Position numbers and translations under genes: made by a program. A model generated the notes under the pieces. That model was not told where the DNA came from, did not search any database, and worked only from the letters and a program-made list of their open reading frames with translations. Source: Kibdelosporangium banguiense (lineage in GTDB: Bacteria; Actinomycetota; Actinomycetes; Mycobacteriales; Pseudonocardiaceae). Taken from it: a stretch of DNA of 64,000 nt. Each line of letters opens with the position of its first letter. Within the stretch, counting starts at the first letter, position 1. The stretch spans positions 3,733,203 through 3,797,202 of the forward strand of contig NZ_JAGINW010000001.1 of NCBI RefSeq assembly GCF_017876405.1. Direction: 5' to 3'. This document shows positions 38,195 through 46,776 of this stretch, piece by piece.

Positions 38195-39466
38195 GTGTCT
38201 GAGCACTTCCGGGTTCACGGCGGCGCGAGACTGGCCGGCGAGGTCGATGTCGTCGGCGCCAAGAACAGTGTGCTCAAGCTGATGGCGGCGGCGCTGCTCG
38301 CGGAGGGCACGACCACCATCACCAACTGCCCGCAGATCCTTGACGTGCCGTACATGGCGGATGTGCTGCGCAGCATCGGCTGCGAGGTGTCGGTCGACGG
38401 CGACACGGTCGTCATCACCACACCGTCAGAGCTCAACCACCGCCCGGACGCCGTCTCCATGGGCAAACTGCGTGCCTCCGTCTGTGTTCTCGGCCCGCTT
38501 GTCGGACGGTGCCGACGCGCGGTCGTCGCGCTGCCAGGTGGTGACGCGATCGGCTCGCGCCCGCTGGACATGCACCAGAACGGTCTGCGTCAACTCGGCG
38601 CCACAAGCGAAATCGAGCACGGATCGGTCGTCGCCGAGGCCGAGGGGCTGCACGGCGCGCAGATCTGGCTGGACTTCCCCTCCATGGGCGCGACCGAGAA
38701 CATCCTGATGGCCGCTGTTCTGGCGGACGGCACGACAGTGATCGACAACGCGGCCCGTGAGCCGGAGATCGTCGACCTGTGCACGATGCTGCAGCAGATG
38801 GGCGCCAAGATCGACGGCGCGGGCACGTCGACCCTGACCGTGCACGGAGTCACGTCCCTGCAGCCGACCGAGCACCGGGTGATCGGTGACCGGATTGTCG
38901 GCGCGACCTGGGCATTCGCCGCGGCCATCACGCGTGGCGACATCACCGTGCGTGGCGTCGACCCGCATCACCTGGACCTCGTGCTCGACAAGCTGCGTAC
39001 GGCGGGCGCGGAGATCACGGTCTACGACGACAAAGCGTTCCGGGTTGTGATGAACGAGCGCCCGAAGTCGGTGGACTTCGTCACGCTGCCGTACCCCGGG
39101 TTCGCCACGGACCTGCAGCCGTTCGCGATCGCGTTGTGCGCGGTGTCCGACGGCACCGCCATGATCACGGAGAACCTGTTCGAAGCGCGATTCCGTTTCA
39201 TCGAGGAGATGATGCGGCTCAGCGCGGACGCACGGACTGACGGTCACCACGCGGTGATCCGTGGCGTGGAGAAGCTGTCGAGCGCTCCCGTATGGGCGTC
39301 GGACATCCGCGCAGGCGCAGGGCTTGTGCTCGCAGGGTTGTGCGCTGACGGCGTGACCGAGGTGTGGGACGTGTTCCACATCGACCGTGGCTACCCGGAG
39401 TTCGTGGAGAACATGAACCGTCTGGGCGCCCAGGTCGAGCGAGTAGCCGCCGCCCCCTCCCGCTAG
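38195..39466 (+). CDS. murA: UDP-GlcNAc 1-carboxyvinyltransferase with Asp117
   Basis: First committed enzyme of peptidoglycan synthesis, adding enolpyruvate from PEP to UDP-GlcNAc. 423 aa from GTG 38195 with AGGAGG 4 nt upstream. EPSP-synthase-like repeats seen from [17 protein letters not shown] to [19 protein letters not shown]. The active-site loop reads [15 protein letters not shown]: Asp117 stands where most bacteria have the Cys attacked by fosfomycin. The same substitution in Mycobacterium tuberculosis MurA gives intrinsic fosfomycin resistance. A nested palindrome follows the stop. Confidence 0.95.
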   Translation: MSEHFRVHGGARLAGEVDVVGAKNSVLKLMAAALLAEGTTTITNCPQILDVPYMADVLRSIGCEVSVDGDTVVITTPSELNHRPDAVSMGKLRASVCVLGPLVGRCRRAVVALPGGDAIGSRPLDMHQNGLRQLGATSEIEHGSVVAEAEGLHGAQIWLDFPSMGATENILMAAVLADGTTVIDNAAREPEIVDLCTMLQQMGAKIDGAGTSTLTVHGVTSLQPTEHRVIGDRIVGATWAFAAAITRGDITVRGVDPHHLDLVLDKLRTAGAEITVYDDKAFRVVMNERPKSVDFVTLPYPGFATDLQPFAIALCAVSDGTAMITENLFEARFRFIEEMMRLSADARTDGHHAVIRGVEKLSSAPVWASDIRAGAGLVLAGLCADGVTEVWDVFHIDRGYPEFVENMNRLGAQVERVAAAPSR

Positions 39467-39477
39467 CCGGTTTTCAT

Positions 39478-39534
39478 GTGCCCCCAATGCCACATTGGGG
39501 GCGTCAGATGCCCCCAATGTGGCATTGGGGGCAC
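39478..39534. repeat. Nested palindromic repeat, copy 2
   Basis: Arms 39478-39502 and 39510-39534 are perfectly complementary over 25 bp with a 7-nt centre, and each arm again folds on itself as CCCCCAAT-GCCAC-ATTGGGGG or its partner with loop GTGGC. Almost identical to 13502-13560. Lies 11 nt after the murA stop. Confidence 0.9.
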
Positions 39535-39596
39535 CCCACAGCGGGCGCACAGGTGTCGCACAGAAGGCTCAAATCCCGTCCCGTGACGATGGGCCT

Positions 39597-40535
39597 ATGA
39601 CAGAACCTGAGCTGACCTACCAGGGCCGCCGGTTGCCCCGCCCGCAGGACGAGGTCGTCGACCAGGGCCTCGGTTTCGACATCGGAACGCTGTTGAGCCG
39701 TCGTCGTGCACTGCGGGTTCTCGGTCTCGGCGCGGCCGGTGTCGCGCTGACCGCGTGCGGCGCCGACGCCGGCGGTTCCACCACCACAACAACCACTACA
39801 GCTTCGTCTTCGGCCGGTTCGTCCGGTGAGATCCCGGACGAGACAGCCGGTCCGTACCCGGGCGACGGCTCGAACGGGCCGGATGTGCTCGAGCAGAGCG
39901 GCGTGGTGCGCAGCGACCTCCGCTCCAGTTTCGGCGACTTCAGCGGCACCGCCGAGGGCGTGCCGATGACCCTGGAACTGGTGATCTCCGACCTGGCCAA
40001 GGGCGGCGTGTCGTTCGCCGGCGTGGCCGTCTACGTCTGGCACTGCGACCGCGCCGGCGGTTACTCCCTTTATTCACAAGGGATCGAGAACCAGAACTAC
40101 CTGCGCGGTGTGCAGATCGCCGGCAGCGACGGCCGCGTGAAGTACACCAGCATCTTCCCGGCCTGCTACGACGGCCGCTGGCCGCACATCCACTTCGAGG
40201 TCTACCCCGACGAGGCCAGCATCACCGACGCCACCAAGGCGATCGCCACCTCCCAGGTCGCGTTGCCGCAGAACGTGTGCGAAACGGTGTATGCCCAGAC
40301 CGGCTACGAGCAGTCCGTGTCGAACCTCAAAAAGGTGAGCCTGAGCAGCGACAACGTGTTCGGTGACGACAGCGGCGCCTTGCAGCTCGCGACCGTGACC
40401 GGTGACATCAACAGCGGTTACGCCGTTACTCTCTCCGTCGGCGTGGACACCACGACGACACCGACCGGCGGCGGCGCGCCTCCTGCCGGTGGTGGACCCG
40501 GCGGTGGCCCGGGTGGTCCGCCTCCCAGCCGCTAG
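39597..40535 (+). CDS. Intradiol-dioxygenase-family lipoprotein
   Basis: 312 aa from ATG 39597. Twin-Arg-like export signal SRRRALRVLGLGAAGVALTA with lipobox LTAC, a Thr/Ser-rich linker, then an intradiol ring-cleavage fold: DETAGPYPGDGSNGPDV, FAGVAVYVWHCDRAGGYSLY and the iron-ligand segment CYDGRWPHIHFEVYPDEAS. Ends in a Gly/Pro-rich tail (GGGAPPAGGGPGGGPGGPP). Probably exported folded and anchored on the outside of the membrane; exported members of this family are common in actinomycetes but their substrate is unknown. Confidence 0.87.
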   Translation: MTEPELTYQGRRLPRPQDEVVDQGLGFDIGTLLSRRRALRVLGLGAAGVALTACGADAGGSTTTTTTTASSSAGSSGEIPDETAGPYPGDGSNGPDVLEQSGVVRSDLRSSFGDFSGTAEGVPMTLELVISDLAKGGVSFAGVAVYVWHCDRAGGYSLYSQGIENQNYLRGVQIAGSDGRVKYTSIFPACYDGRWPHIHFEVYPDEASITDATKAIATSQVALPQNVCETVYAQTGYEQSVSNLKKVSLSSDNVFGDDSGALQLATVTGDINSGYAVTLSVGVDTTTTPTGGGAPPAGGGPGGGPGGPPPSR

Positions 40536-40543
40536 CTGGTCAC

Positions 40544-40572
40544 GCGCCCTCAAAAGTGGCCTTTGAGGGCGC
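40544..40572 (+). terminator. Hairpin after the dioxygenase gene
   Basis: GCGCCCTCAAA (40544-40554) pairs with TTTGAGGGCGC (40562-40572) around a 7-nt loop. No U-run follows, so termination efficiency is uncertain. Confidence 0.65.
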
Positions 40573-40626
40573 CACCCGGTCGTGTGCTTTCTCGATCCAT
40601 GTGAGTCAGTGCACGTTATTCGGCGA

Positions 40627-40664
40627 TTACCGGCCAGTACCGTAAGGGAATCCCCGCGTTACCG
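40627..40664 (+). promoter_or_regulatory. TTACCG-type sites upstream of the mutase gene
   Basis: TTACCG at 40627-40632, its near-inverse CCGTAA at 40640-40645 and TTACCG again at 40659-40664, the last touching the ribosome site. The two direct copies are 32 nt apart, about three helical turns. The perfect palindrome TTACCG-TC-CGGTAA stands upstream of the 3-hydroxyacyl-CoA dehydrogenase gene (62207-62220), which hints at one acyl-CoA-responsive repressor. Confidence 0.4.
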
Positions 40665-40673
40665 GAGGTAGAC

Positions 40674-42671
40674 ATGCCGTACCCGACCGACCGCGAACGT
40701 GACCGGCCGTGGGTCATGCGGACCTACGCCGGCCATTCGTCGGCGACGGCGTCGAACGCCTTGTACCGCCGCAACCTGGCCAAAGGCCAGACTGGACTGT
40801 CGGTCGCGTTCGATCTGCCGACGCAGACCGGCTACGACCCGGACCAGGAGCTCTCCCGCGGCGAGGTCGGCAAGGTCGGTGTGCCGATCAGCCACATCGG
40901 GGACATGCGGCAGCTGTTCGAGGGCATCCCGTTGGCCGAGGCCAACACTTCGATGACGATCAACTCGACGGCCATGTGGCTGCTTGCGATGTACGTCACT
41001 GTCGCCGAGGAACAGGGCGCGGAGATCTCGGCGCTCAGCGGCACCACGCAGAACGACATCATCAAGGAGTACTTGTCCCGCGGCACATACGTCTTCCCGC
41101 CGGGGCCGTCGCTGCGGCTGATCACGGACATGGTGGCGTGGACGGTCACCAACGTGCCGAAGTGGAACCCGATCAACATCTGCAGTTACCACTTGCAGGA
41201 GGTCGGGGCCAACCCCGTGCAGGAGGTCGCGTACTCGATGTGCACGGCCATCGCGGTGCTCGACGCGGTGCGTGACTCCGGTCAGGTGCCGCAGGAGGAG
41301 TTCGGCCCGGTCGTCGCGCGGATGTCGTTCTTCGTCAACGCGGGTGTGCGGTTCATCGAGGAAATGTGCAAGATGCGGGCGTTCGCGGCGCTCTGGGACG
41401 AGATCACGCTGGAGCGTTACGGAGTCCAGGACCCCAAGCACCGCCGCTTCCGTTATGGCGTGCAGGTGAACTCGTTGGGGCTGACCGAAGCACAGCCGGA
41501 GAACAACGTCCAGCGGATCGTGCTGGAGATGCTCGCGGTTTCGTTGTCCCGCAACGCTCGCGCCCGTGCGATCCAGCTTCCGGCGTGGAACGAGGCGCTC
41601 GGCCTGCCGCGCACGTGGGACCAGCAGTGGGCGCTGCGGATGCAGCAGGTGCTGGCCTACGAGACGGATCTGCTGGAGTACGAGGACATTTTCGAAGGTT
41701 CGCCGGTAATCGAGGCCAAAGTGGACGAGATCCTGCGCGGCGCCCGCGCGGAGATCGACCGCGTGCAGGCGATGGGCGGCGCGGTGGCCGCGGTCGAGAG
41801 CGGGTACATGAAGACCCAGCTCGTCGGATCGCTGGCCGGCAGGCGGATGCGCATCGAGGCCGGCGAGGAGATCATCGTCGGGGTCAACAAGTTCGACACC
41901 ACCGAGCCGTCGCCGTTGCAGGCCGAGGGTGCCAATGCGATCGAACAGCTCGACCCGTTGGTCGAGCAGCAGGCCAAAGCGGCGATCCAGCGCTGGCGGT
42001 CCGGCCGCGATCAGGCCACTGTGGACGAATCGCTGGATGCCCTGCGCGAGGCGGCGAAGACCGAGGCGAACCTGGTCCCCGCGACATTGGCCTGTGCCAA
42101 GGCAGGTGTGACGACCGGTGAGTGGGCCGGCGCGCTGCGCGAGGTGTTCGGTGAGTATCGCGCCCCGACCGGAGTGTCCGGCGTCTCAGTCGGCAGCGAG
42201 GCCGGTGCCGAGTTGGCGCGCGTTCGCGAGCGCGTGCAGGCGACCAATGCCGAGCTGGGGGAGCGACTGCGCATGCTGGTCGGCAAGCCCGGGCTCGACG
42301 GCCACTCGAACGGTGCCGAGCAGGTCGCGGTGCGTGCCAGGGATGTTGGTTTCGAAGTCGTGTATCAGGGTATCCGGTTGACGCCGGACCAGATCGTGGC
42401 TGCCGCTGTGCAGGAAGGCGTCCACGTGGTCGGGCTGTCAGTGCTGTCCGGATCACATCTGGAAGTCGTGCCCGCGGTGGTGGAAGGGCTGCGGGCGGCC
42501 GGAGCCGACGACATTCCCGTCGTCGTCGGCGGTATCGTGCCGCCCGAAGACGCCAAGTCCTTGCTGGACAACGGAATCGCGCGAGTGTTCACGCCCAAGG
42601 ACTACGAGCTCACCGAGATCATGTCGGGCATTGTGGACCTGATCCGGGAAACCCGGGGTTTGCCGCTCTGA
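40674..42671 (+). CDS. B12-dependent acyl-CoA mutase, ethylmalonyl-CoA mutase / MeaA type
   Basis: 665 aa, ATG 10 nt after GGAGG. Mutase barrel: RPWVMRTYAGHSSATASNAL, GLSVAFDLPTQTGYDPDQEL, NTSMTINSTAMWLLAMYVTV and SGTTQNDIIKEYL; C-terminal cobalamin domain: GKPGLDGHSNGAEQ (DxHxxG) and GLSVLSGSHLEVVPAV. The single chain carrying both domains and the N-terminal sequence match MeaA, which converts ethylmalonyl-CoA to methylsuccinyl-CoA, better than methylmalonyl-CoA mutase. Crotonyl-CoA carboxylase/reductase, its usual partner, is not in the window, so the pathway is not proved. Confidence 0.88.
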   Translation: MPYPTDRERDRPWVMRTYAGHSSATASNALYRRNLAKGQTGLSVAFDLPTQTGYDPDQELSRGEVGKVGVPISHIGDMRQLFEGIPLAEANTSMTINSTAMWLLAMYVTVAEEQGAEISALSGTTQNDIIKEYLSRGTYVFPPGPSLRLITDMVAWTVTNVPKWNPINICSYHLQEVGANPVQEVAYSMCTAIAVLDAVRDSGQVPQEEFGPVVARMSFFVNAGVRFIEEMCKMRAFAALWDEITLERYGVQDPKHRRFRYGVQVNSLGLTEAQPENNVQRIVLEMLAVSLSRNARARAIQLPAWNEALGLPRTWDQQWALRMQQVLAYETDLLEYEDIFEGSPVIEAKVDEILRGARAEIDRVQAMGGAVAAVESGYMKTQLVGSLAGRRMRIEAGEEIIVGVNKFDTTEPSPLQAEGANAIEQLDPLVEQQAKAAIQRWRSGRDQATVDESLDALREAAKTEANLVPATLACAKAGVTTGEWAGALREVFGEYRAPTGVSGVSVGSEAGAELARVRERVQATNAELGERLRMLVGKPGLDGHSNGAEQVAVRARDVGFEVVYQGIRLTPDQIVAAAVQEGVHVVGLSVLSGSHLEVVPAVVEGLRAAGADDIPVVVGGIVPPEDAKSLLDNGIARVFTPKDYELTEIMSGIVDLIRETRGLPL

Positions 42672-42742
42672 CCTGGCAGTTCTTCACGTGTCTACAGTGG
42701 ACTGTGTTGACCTGTGTCCAACCGACCCCTTACGGTCGGGGC

Positions 42743-43630
42743 GTGGCTTCCAGGAGACTGCTGTTGCAGGCGACTGCGGCAGGGGCGTTGTCCTTTGTGC
42801 TGCCAGGCTGTACCCGAGTGGACTTGTCCGCCGAGCCGGACGGCGGCACATTGCTCGACAGGCTCAGACAAGACGGTGAGGTACGGATCGGTTTCGCCAA
42901 CGAGGCGCCGTACAGCTTCATCAACTCCGACGCGGAACTGACCGGCGAGGCGGCCGAGGTCGCCAAGGTCGTGTTCCGGCGGCTTGGCGTGCCCAGGCTC
43001 ACGCCGATCCCCTCGGAGTTCGGATCGCTGATCGCGGGGTTGAAGGTCGGCCTGTTCGACGTCATCGGCGCGGGCATGTCGATCCTGCCCAAGCGCTGCA
43101 AGCAGGTGTTGTTCACCGATCCGGACTTCATCGCGCCGGCGGCGTTCCTGGTGCCGAAGGGAAATCCCCGCGGGATCAAGACGTTCGCCGAAGTGGCGCA
43201 ACAGAATCTGCGACTCGGCGTGCTGATCGGCGCGGTGGAGAAGGAATACGCCATGGCGAACGGCGTTGCGGAGAACCGGATCACGGCCTACCAGAACCAG
43301 CCAAGCGGCCTGGAGGCGGTGAACACCGGCCGGGAGGACGCGTTCGCGTTGACCTCGATCTCGTTGCGGGACGTGCTGGGTAAGAATCCCGGTGCGCCAC
43401 TGGAGGTCACCACGCCGTTCGTACCCGAAGTGGACGGTAAACCGCAGTTGACGTCGGGCGGGTTCGCGTTCCTGCCTGACCAGGCCAACATCGTCGCCGC
43501 GTTCAACAAGGAACTCGCGGCCCTGCGAACATCCGGTGAGCTGCTGCGCATCCTGCAGCCGTTCGGATTCACCGAGGCCGAGATGACCGACATGAAGGCC
43601 CGTGATCTCTGCAAAGCGCCGGAGGCCTGA
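42743..43630 (+). CDS. ehuB: ABC importer substrate-binding lipoprotein, EhuB-like
   Basis: 295 aa from GTG 42743. Lipoprotein signal RRLLLQATAAGALSFVLPGC. Periplasmic-binding-protein fold of the polar amino-acid family: VRIGFANEAPYSFINSD, EFGSLIAGLKVGLFDVIGAG, MSILPKRCKQVLFTDPDFI, and the end LRILQPFGFTEAEM. These match ectoine/hydroxyectoine binders (EhuB). Because the operon lies beside an ethylene-forming-enzyme homologue, which uses arginine, arginine uptake is an alternative I cannot exclude. Confidence 0.83.
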   Translation: MASRRLLLQATAAGALSFVLPGCTRVDLSAEPDGGTLLDRLRQDGEVRIGFANEAPYSFINSDAELTGEAAEVAKVVFRRLGVPRLTPIPSEFGSLIAGLKVGLFDVIGAGMSILPKRCKQVLFTDPDFIAPAAFLVPKGNPRGIKTFAEVAQQNLRLGVLIGAVEKEYAMANGVAENRITAYQNQPSGLEAVNTGREDAFALTSISLRDVLGKNPGAPLEVTTPFVPEVDGKPQLTSGGFAFLPDQANIVAAFNKELAALRTSGELLRILQPFGFTEAEMTDMKARDLCKAPEA

Positions 43631-44316
43631 TGTCCAGTGCACAGGTAGGCCTTCTGCTCTACGGCGCGTGGCAGACCATTCTGCTGACTCTGGGCGGGAT
43701 GGCTCTGGCGATAGTTCTGGCCTTTCTGGTCGGCCTTGCTCGCGTGAGCAACAGCAAGATATTGCGTGCCATAGGTTTTGTGTACGTCGAGATCTTCCGG
43801 GGCGCGGCTGTTCTCGTGCTCGCGTTCTGGTTCGTGTACGCGCTGCCTTCCCTGGGCTGGCAACTCGATCCGACGTTCGCCGGGATTCTCGCGCTGGGCC
43901 TGAACATGGGCGCGTACTCCGGTGAGGTCGTGCGGGGCGCGATCCAGGCCGTGCCGCCTGCCCAGATCGAGGCCTCGATCGCGTTGAACTTCACGGCGTC
44001 CCAACGGATGCGGCGCGTGGTTCTGCCGCAGGCCGTGGCCGCGATGATCCCTTCGTTCGGCAACAACGTGATCGAGCAGCTGAAGGCGACCGCGGTGGTC
44101 GCGGTCGTGTCGATCCCGGAACTGACCTTCAACGGCCAGCTGATCTGGAGCGGCAACGGCCGCGCGGCCGCGATCTTCGGCGGTCTGCTGATCGGCTACG
44201 GCCTGATGGCGTTGATCTTCATGGTCCTGGTGCGGCTGCTCGAACGTAAGGTCGCCGCCGCGACCGGCCGGACGCCGTCGCCGGGGATGTGGAAGCGGAT
44301 GGTGGCACGCGCATGA
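43630..44316 (+). CDS. ehuC: ABC importer permease, EhuC-like
   Basis: 228 aa; its ATG shares one base with the ehuB stop (TGATG). His/Glu/Gln-type amino-acid permease with about five helices. Seen: YGAWQTILLTLGGMALAIVL, FRGAAVLVLAFWFVYALP and the EAA-type loop EASIALNFTASQRMRRVVLP, which contacts the ATPase. Confidence 0.87.
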   Translation: MSSAQVGLLLYGAWQTILLTLGGMALAIVLAFLVGLARVSNSKILRAIGFVYVEIFRGAAVLVLAFWFVYALPSLGWQLDPTFAGILALGLNMGAYSGEVVRGAIQAVPPAQIEASIALNFTASQRMRRVVLPQAVAAMIPSFGNNVIEQLKATAVVAVVSIPELTFNGQLIWSGNGRAAAIFGGLLIGYGLMALIFMVLVRLLERKVAAATGRTPSPGMWKRMVARA

Positions 44317-44972
44317 ACTGGGACTGGAACTATGCCGTGGAAATCCTGCCGCGACTGCTCGACGGCCTGCTGACCGCACTGATCGCCACCGTCATCGGTT
44401 ATGCGGTCGCGCTGGTGCTCGGCCTGGTCTTCGCCCTGTTGCGGCGCAGCAACCAGCCGTGGATCAGCGTGCCGACCGGGATCCTGGTGGAGTTCATTCG
44501 CGGGACACCGCTGCTGATCCAGCTGTTCTTCCTGTTCTTCGTGCTGCCCCAACTGGGTCTGGCCCTGTCGCCGTTGGCGGCGGGCATCATCGGGCTGGGA
44601 CTGCACTACGCCACCTACACGTCCGAGGTGTACCGGGCAGGCATCGAAGGTGTCCCACCTGGACAGTGGGACGCGGCTGTGGCGTTGCACCTGCCGAAAC
44701 GACGGGTCTGGACCAGTGTGATCCTGCCGCAGGCGGTGCCGCGGTCGATCCCGGCCCTGACCAACTACTCGATCGCGCTGTTCAAGGACGTTCCGCAGCT
44801 GGTGGCGATCACCGTGGCGGAACCGTTCACCGTGGGGCGTGAAGTGATCTCAGAGACCTTCCGGCCGTTCGAACCGATCACGATGGCCGGCCTGCTGTAT
44901 CTGGCCGTCGCGCTCGTGCTGTCCTACCTGGGCAGGATCGTCGAGCGCCGGTACAAGGGGGTGGCGGTATGA
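44313..44972 (+). CDS. ehuD: ABC importer permease, EhuD-like
   Basis: 219 aa from ATG 44313 (ATGA overlap with ehuC). Second permease half: LLDGLLTALIATVIGYAVAL, EFIRGTPLLIQLFFLFFVLP and the coupling loop QWDAAVALHLPKRRVWTSVI. Pairs with EhuC to form the membrane channel. Confidence 0.87.
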   Translation: MNWDWNYAVEILPRLLDGLLTALIATVIGYAVALVLGLVFALLRRSNQPWISVPTGILVEFIRGTPLLIQLFFLFFVLPQLGLALSPLAAGIIGLGLHYATYTSEVYRAGIEGVPPGQWDAAVALHLPKRRVWTSVILPQAVPRSIPALTNYSIALFKDVPQLVAITVAEPFTVGREVISETFRPFEPITMAGLLYLAVALVLSYLGRIVERRYKGVAV

Positions 44973-45739
44973 ATTTCATCGAGTTCTCCCAAGTGAGCAA
45001 ACGCTTTGGGGACAACGTCGTGCTCGACGACCTGTCGTTCAAGGTCGGCAACGGCGAACGCGTGACGCTCATCGGCCCGAGCGGCTCGGGCAAGACCACG
45101 ATCCTGCGCATGCTGATGACGCTGACCAAACCGGACTCCGGCACGGTCGCGATCTCCGACGAGTTCCTGTTCCACGAGAAGCAGGGCGATGAACTCGTCC
45201 CGGCCAGTGAGGCGCACATCCGCAAGGTCCGCAGCCGCGTGACCATGGTGTTCCAGCAGTTCAACCTGTTCCCGAACATGAAGGTGCTGCGCAACGTCAC
45301 CGAGGCGCCGATCCACGTGCTCGGCAAATCCCGGGACGAGGCCGAGCAACGTGGCCGGGAGCTGCTGGAGATGGTCGGCCTGCAGGACAAGGCCGGTTTC
45401 TTCCCGTCCCAGCTGTCAGGCGGCCAGCAGCAGCGGGTCGCCATCGCCCGTGCGCTGGCTGTCGAACCGGACATCCTGCTGCTCGACGAGGTCACCTCGG
45501 CCCTGGACCCGGAGATCGCCGCCGAGGTCCTGGACGTGCTGCGGGACGTGGCAAGGTCGAGCGACGTCACGATGCTCTGCGTCACCCACGCCATGCGCTT
45601 CGCGCGGGACGTCTCGAACCGGGTGCTGATGTTCGGCGACGGCAAGATCCTCGAAGAGGCCCCGCCCGAGCAGATGTTCAACGATCCGCAGCATGACCGC
45701 ACCAAGTCCTTCCTGCGCTCGGTGCTGGAGGAGGTCTAG
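44969..45739 (+). CDS. ehuA: ABC importer ATPase, EhuA-like
   Basis: 256 aa, ATGA overlap with ehuD. Walker A GPSGSGKTT, Q-loop VFQQFNLFP, signature LSGGQQQRVAIARAL, Walker B ILLLDEVTSALDP and switch His in CVTHAMRFA. Last gene of the importer operon; the order here is B-C-D-A. Confidence 0.92.
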   Translation: MNFIEFSQVSKRFGDNVVLDDLSFKVGNGERVTLIGPSGSGKTTILRMLMTLTKPDSGTVAISDEFLFHEKQGDELVPASEAHIRKVRSRVTMVFQQFNLFPNMKVLRNVTEAPIHVLGKSRDEAEQRGRELLEMVGLQDKAGFFPSQLSGGQQQRVAIARALAVEPDILLLDEVTSALDPEIAAEVLDVLRDVARSSDVTMLCVTHAMRFARDVSNRVLMFGDGKILEEAPPEQMFNDPQHDRTKSFLRSVLEEV

Positions 45740-45764
45740 CAACCTACCCACGGGTAGTGGCGGG

Positions 45765-45789
45765 GCGGTGAACCGAACGTGTTCACCGC
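45765..45789 (+). terminator. Hairpin between importer operon and EFE genes
   Basis: Perfect 9-bp stem GCGGTGAAC (45765-45773) / GTTCACCGC (45781-45789), 7-nt loop, no long U-run. A smaller CTACCC/GGGTAG hairpin precedes it. It may end the ehu transcript or lie in the leader of the next gene. Confidence 0.5.
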
Positions 45790-45832
45790 TTCGTATGTCC
45801 CTTGCCCCGTAAGGGAAGGAAGGGCAGGGACA

Positions 45833-46702
45833 ATGACCGATCTTCGTACGTTCGGACTACCGGATTACGTCGAGGGGACTGACTCTGACGTCCGGCTGGG
45901 CCACGAGCTGGTCAAGACGTGGCGGGCCGACGGCCTCTTCCGGATCTCCTGCGACCGGTGGCAGGCCCGCAAGGTCGAGGACGCGTTCGAGGCGAGCAGA
46001 AGGTTCTTCACGCTCCCCGACGACATCAAGACCAGATGCGTGAGCGACCTGACCTACGCCGGTTACTCCGCCGCGGACGGCGTGGAGACGTTCACCATCT
46101 GCCAGGACATCCCCCGTGAGGACGTGCGCGTCGGCGCGCAGTGGCCGTGTCACGGGCCTGTGCCGTGGCCGAGCATCGAGTACCGGCGGGCGATGCGGAC
46201 ATTCCTGGACGAACTGGCCCGGATCGGCGAGCGGCTGTTGCACCTGATCGCGATCGGCCTGGAACTGCCCGACTTCGAGACGTTCACCGCGCTGGCCGAG
46301 GACGGCTGGCACCACCTGCTGACCCAGCAGATCCCGGCCAACCGGTCCGGCGACATCAGCAGCCACGGCCTGCTGGTGATCACCCTGCACGAGGGCGCGG
46401 TACTGGTGTCGCCCGGCGAGATCCTGGAGTTCCTGACCGGCGGCGCGCTGGTGGCCACCCCGCTGGAGGTCGTGGTCGGCGAGGGCGAACAGCAGGTCAT
46501 GACGTACTTCCACGAGCCCAGTTTCGACAGTGGCATGCGGCCGGTGGTCGAACCGGCCACCGGGTACATCCACTATGGATCGCATTTCACCGGTGTTTTC
46601 ATGCGCCGGTATCCCGACCGGATGACCACCCACCGGATCGCGGTGGAGGACCGGTTATCGATCTTGGCGAGCTTGTCGAAACGTGCCAGTGTCGGGGCCT
46701 GA
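45833..46702 (+). CDS. EFE-like protein lacking all iron ligands (pseudoenzyme)
   Basis: 289 aa from ATG 45833. Clearly a paralogue of the next gene: shared starts (TDLRTFGLP against ADLRTFGLP), CDRWQARKVEDAFEASR, WPCHGPVPWPS and RASVGA ends. Compared with it, about 10 residues are missing near residue 83 (the GEEVTAGEADY loop) and about 45 residues after LLVITLHEG. The HxD iron motif is gone (ISSHGLLV for IGAHTDYGMLV), the distal His is Leu211 (ATPLEV for STPHKV), and the arginine and oxoglutarate Arg residues are replaced. The frame is open and codon use is normal, so it seems maintained. Possible role: a partner or regulator of the active enzyme. Confidence 0.8.
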   Translation: MTDLRTFGLPDYVEGTDSDVRLGHELVKTWRADGLFRISCDRWQARKVEDAFEASRRFFTLPDDIKTRCVSDLTYAGYSAADGVETFTICQDIPREDVRVGAQWPCHGPVPWPSIEYRRAMRTFLDELARIGERLLHLIAIGLELPDFETFTALAEDGWHHLLTQQIPANRSGDISSHGLLVITLHEGAVLVSPGEILEFLTGGALVATPLEVVVGEGEQQVMTYFHEPSFDSGMRPVVEPATGYIHYGSHFTGVFMRRYPDRMTTHRIAVEDRLSILASLSKRASVGA

Positions 46703-46776
46703 CACAAATCTGTGAACCGATCCTGCCTGCGGCCCGTGTGTGTCGATCACCCTGTCGGGACACGAAGGGAAAGGCA

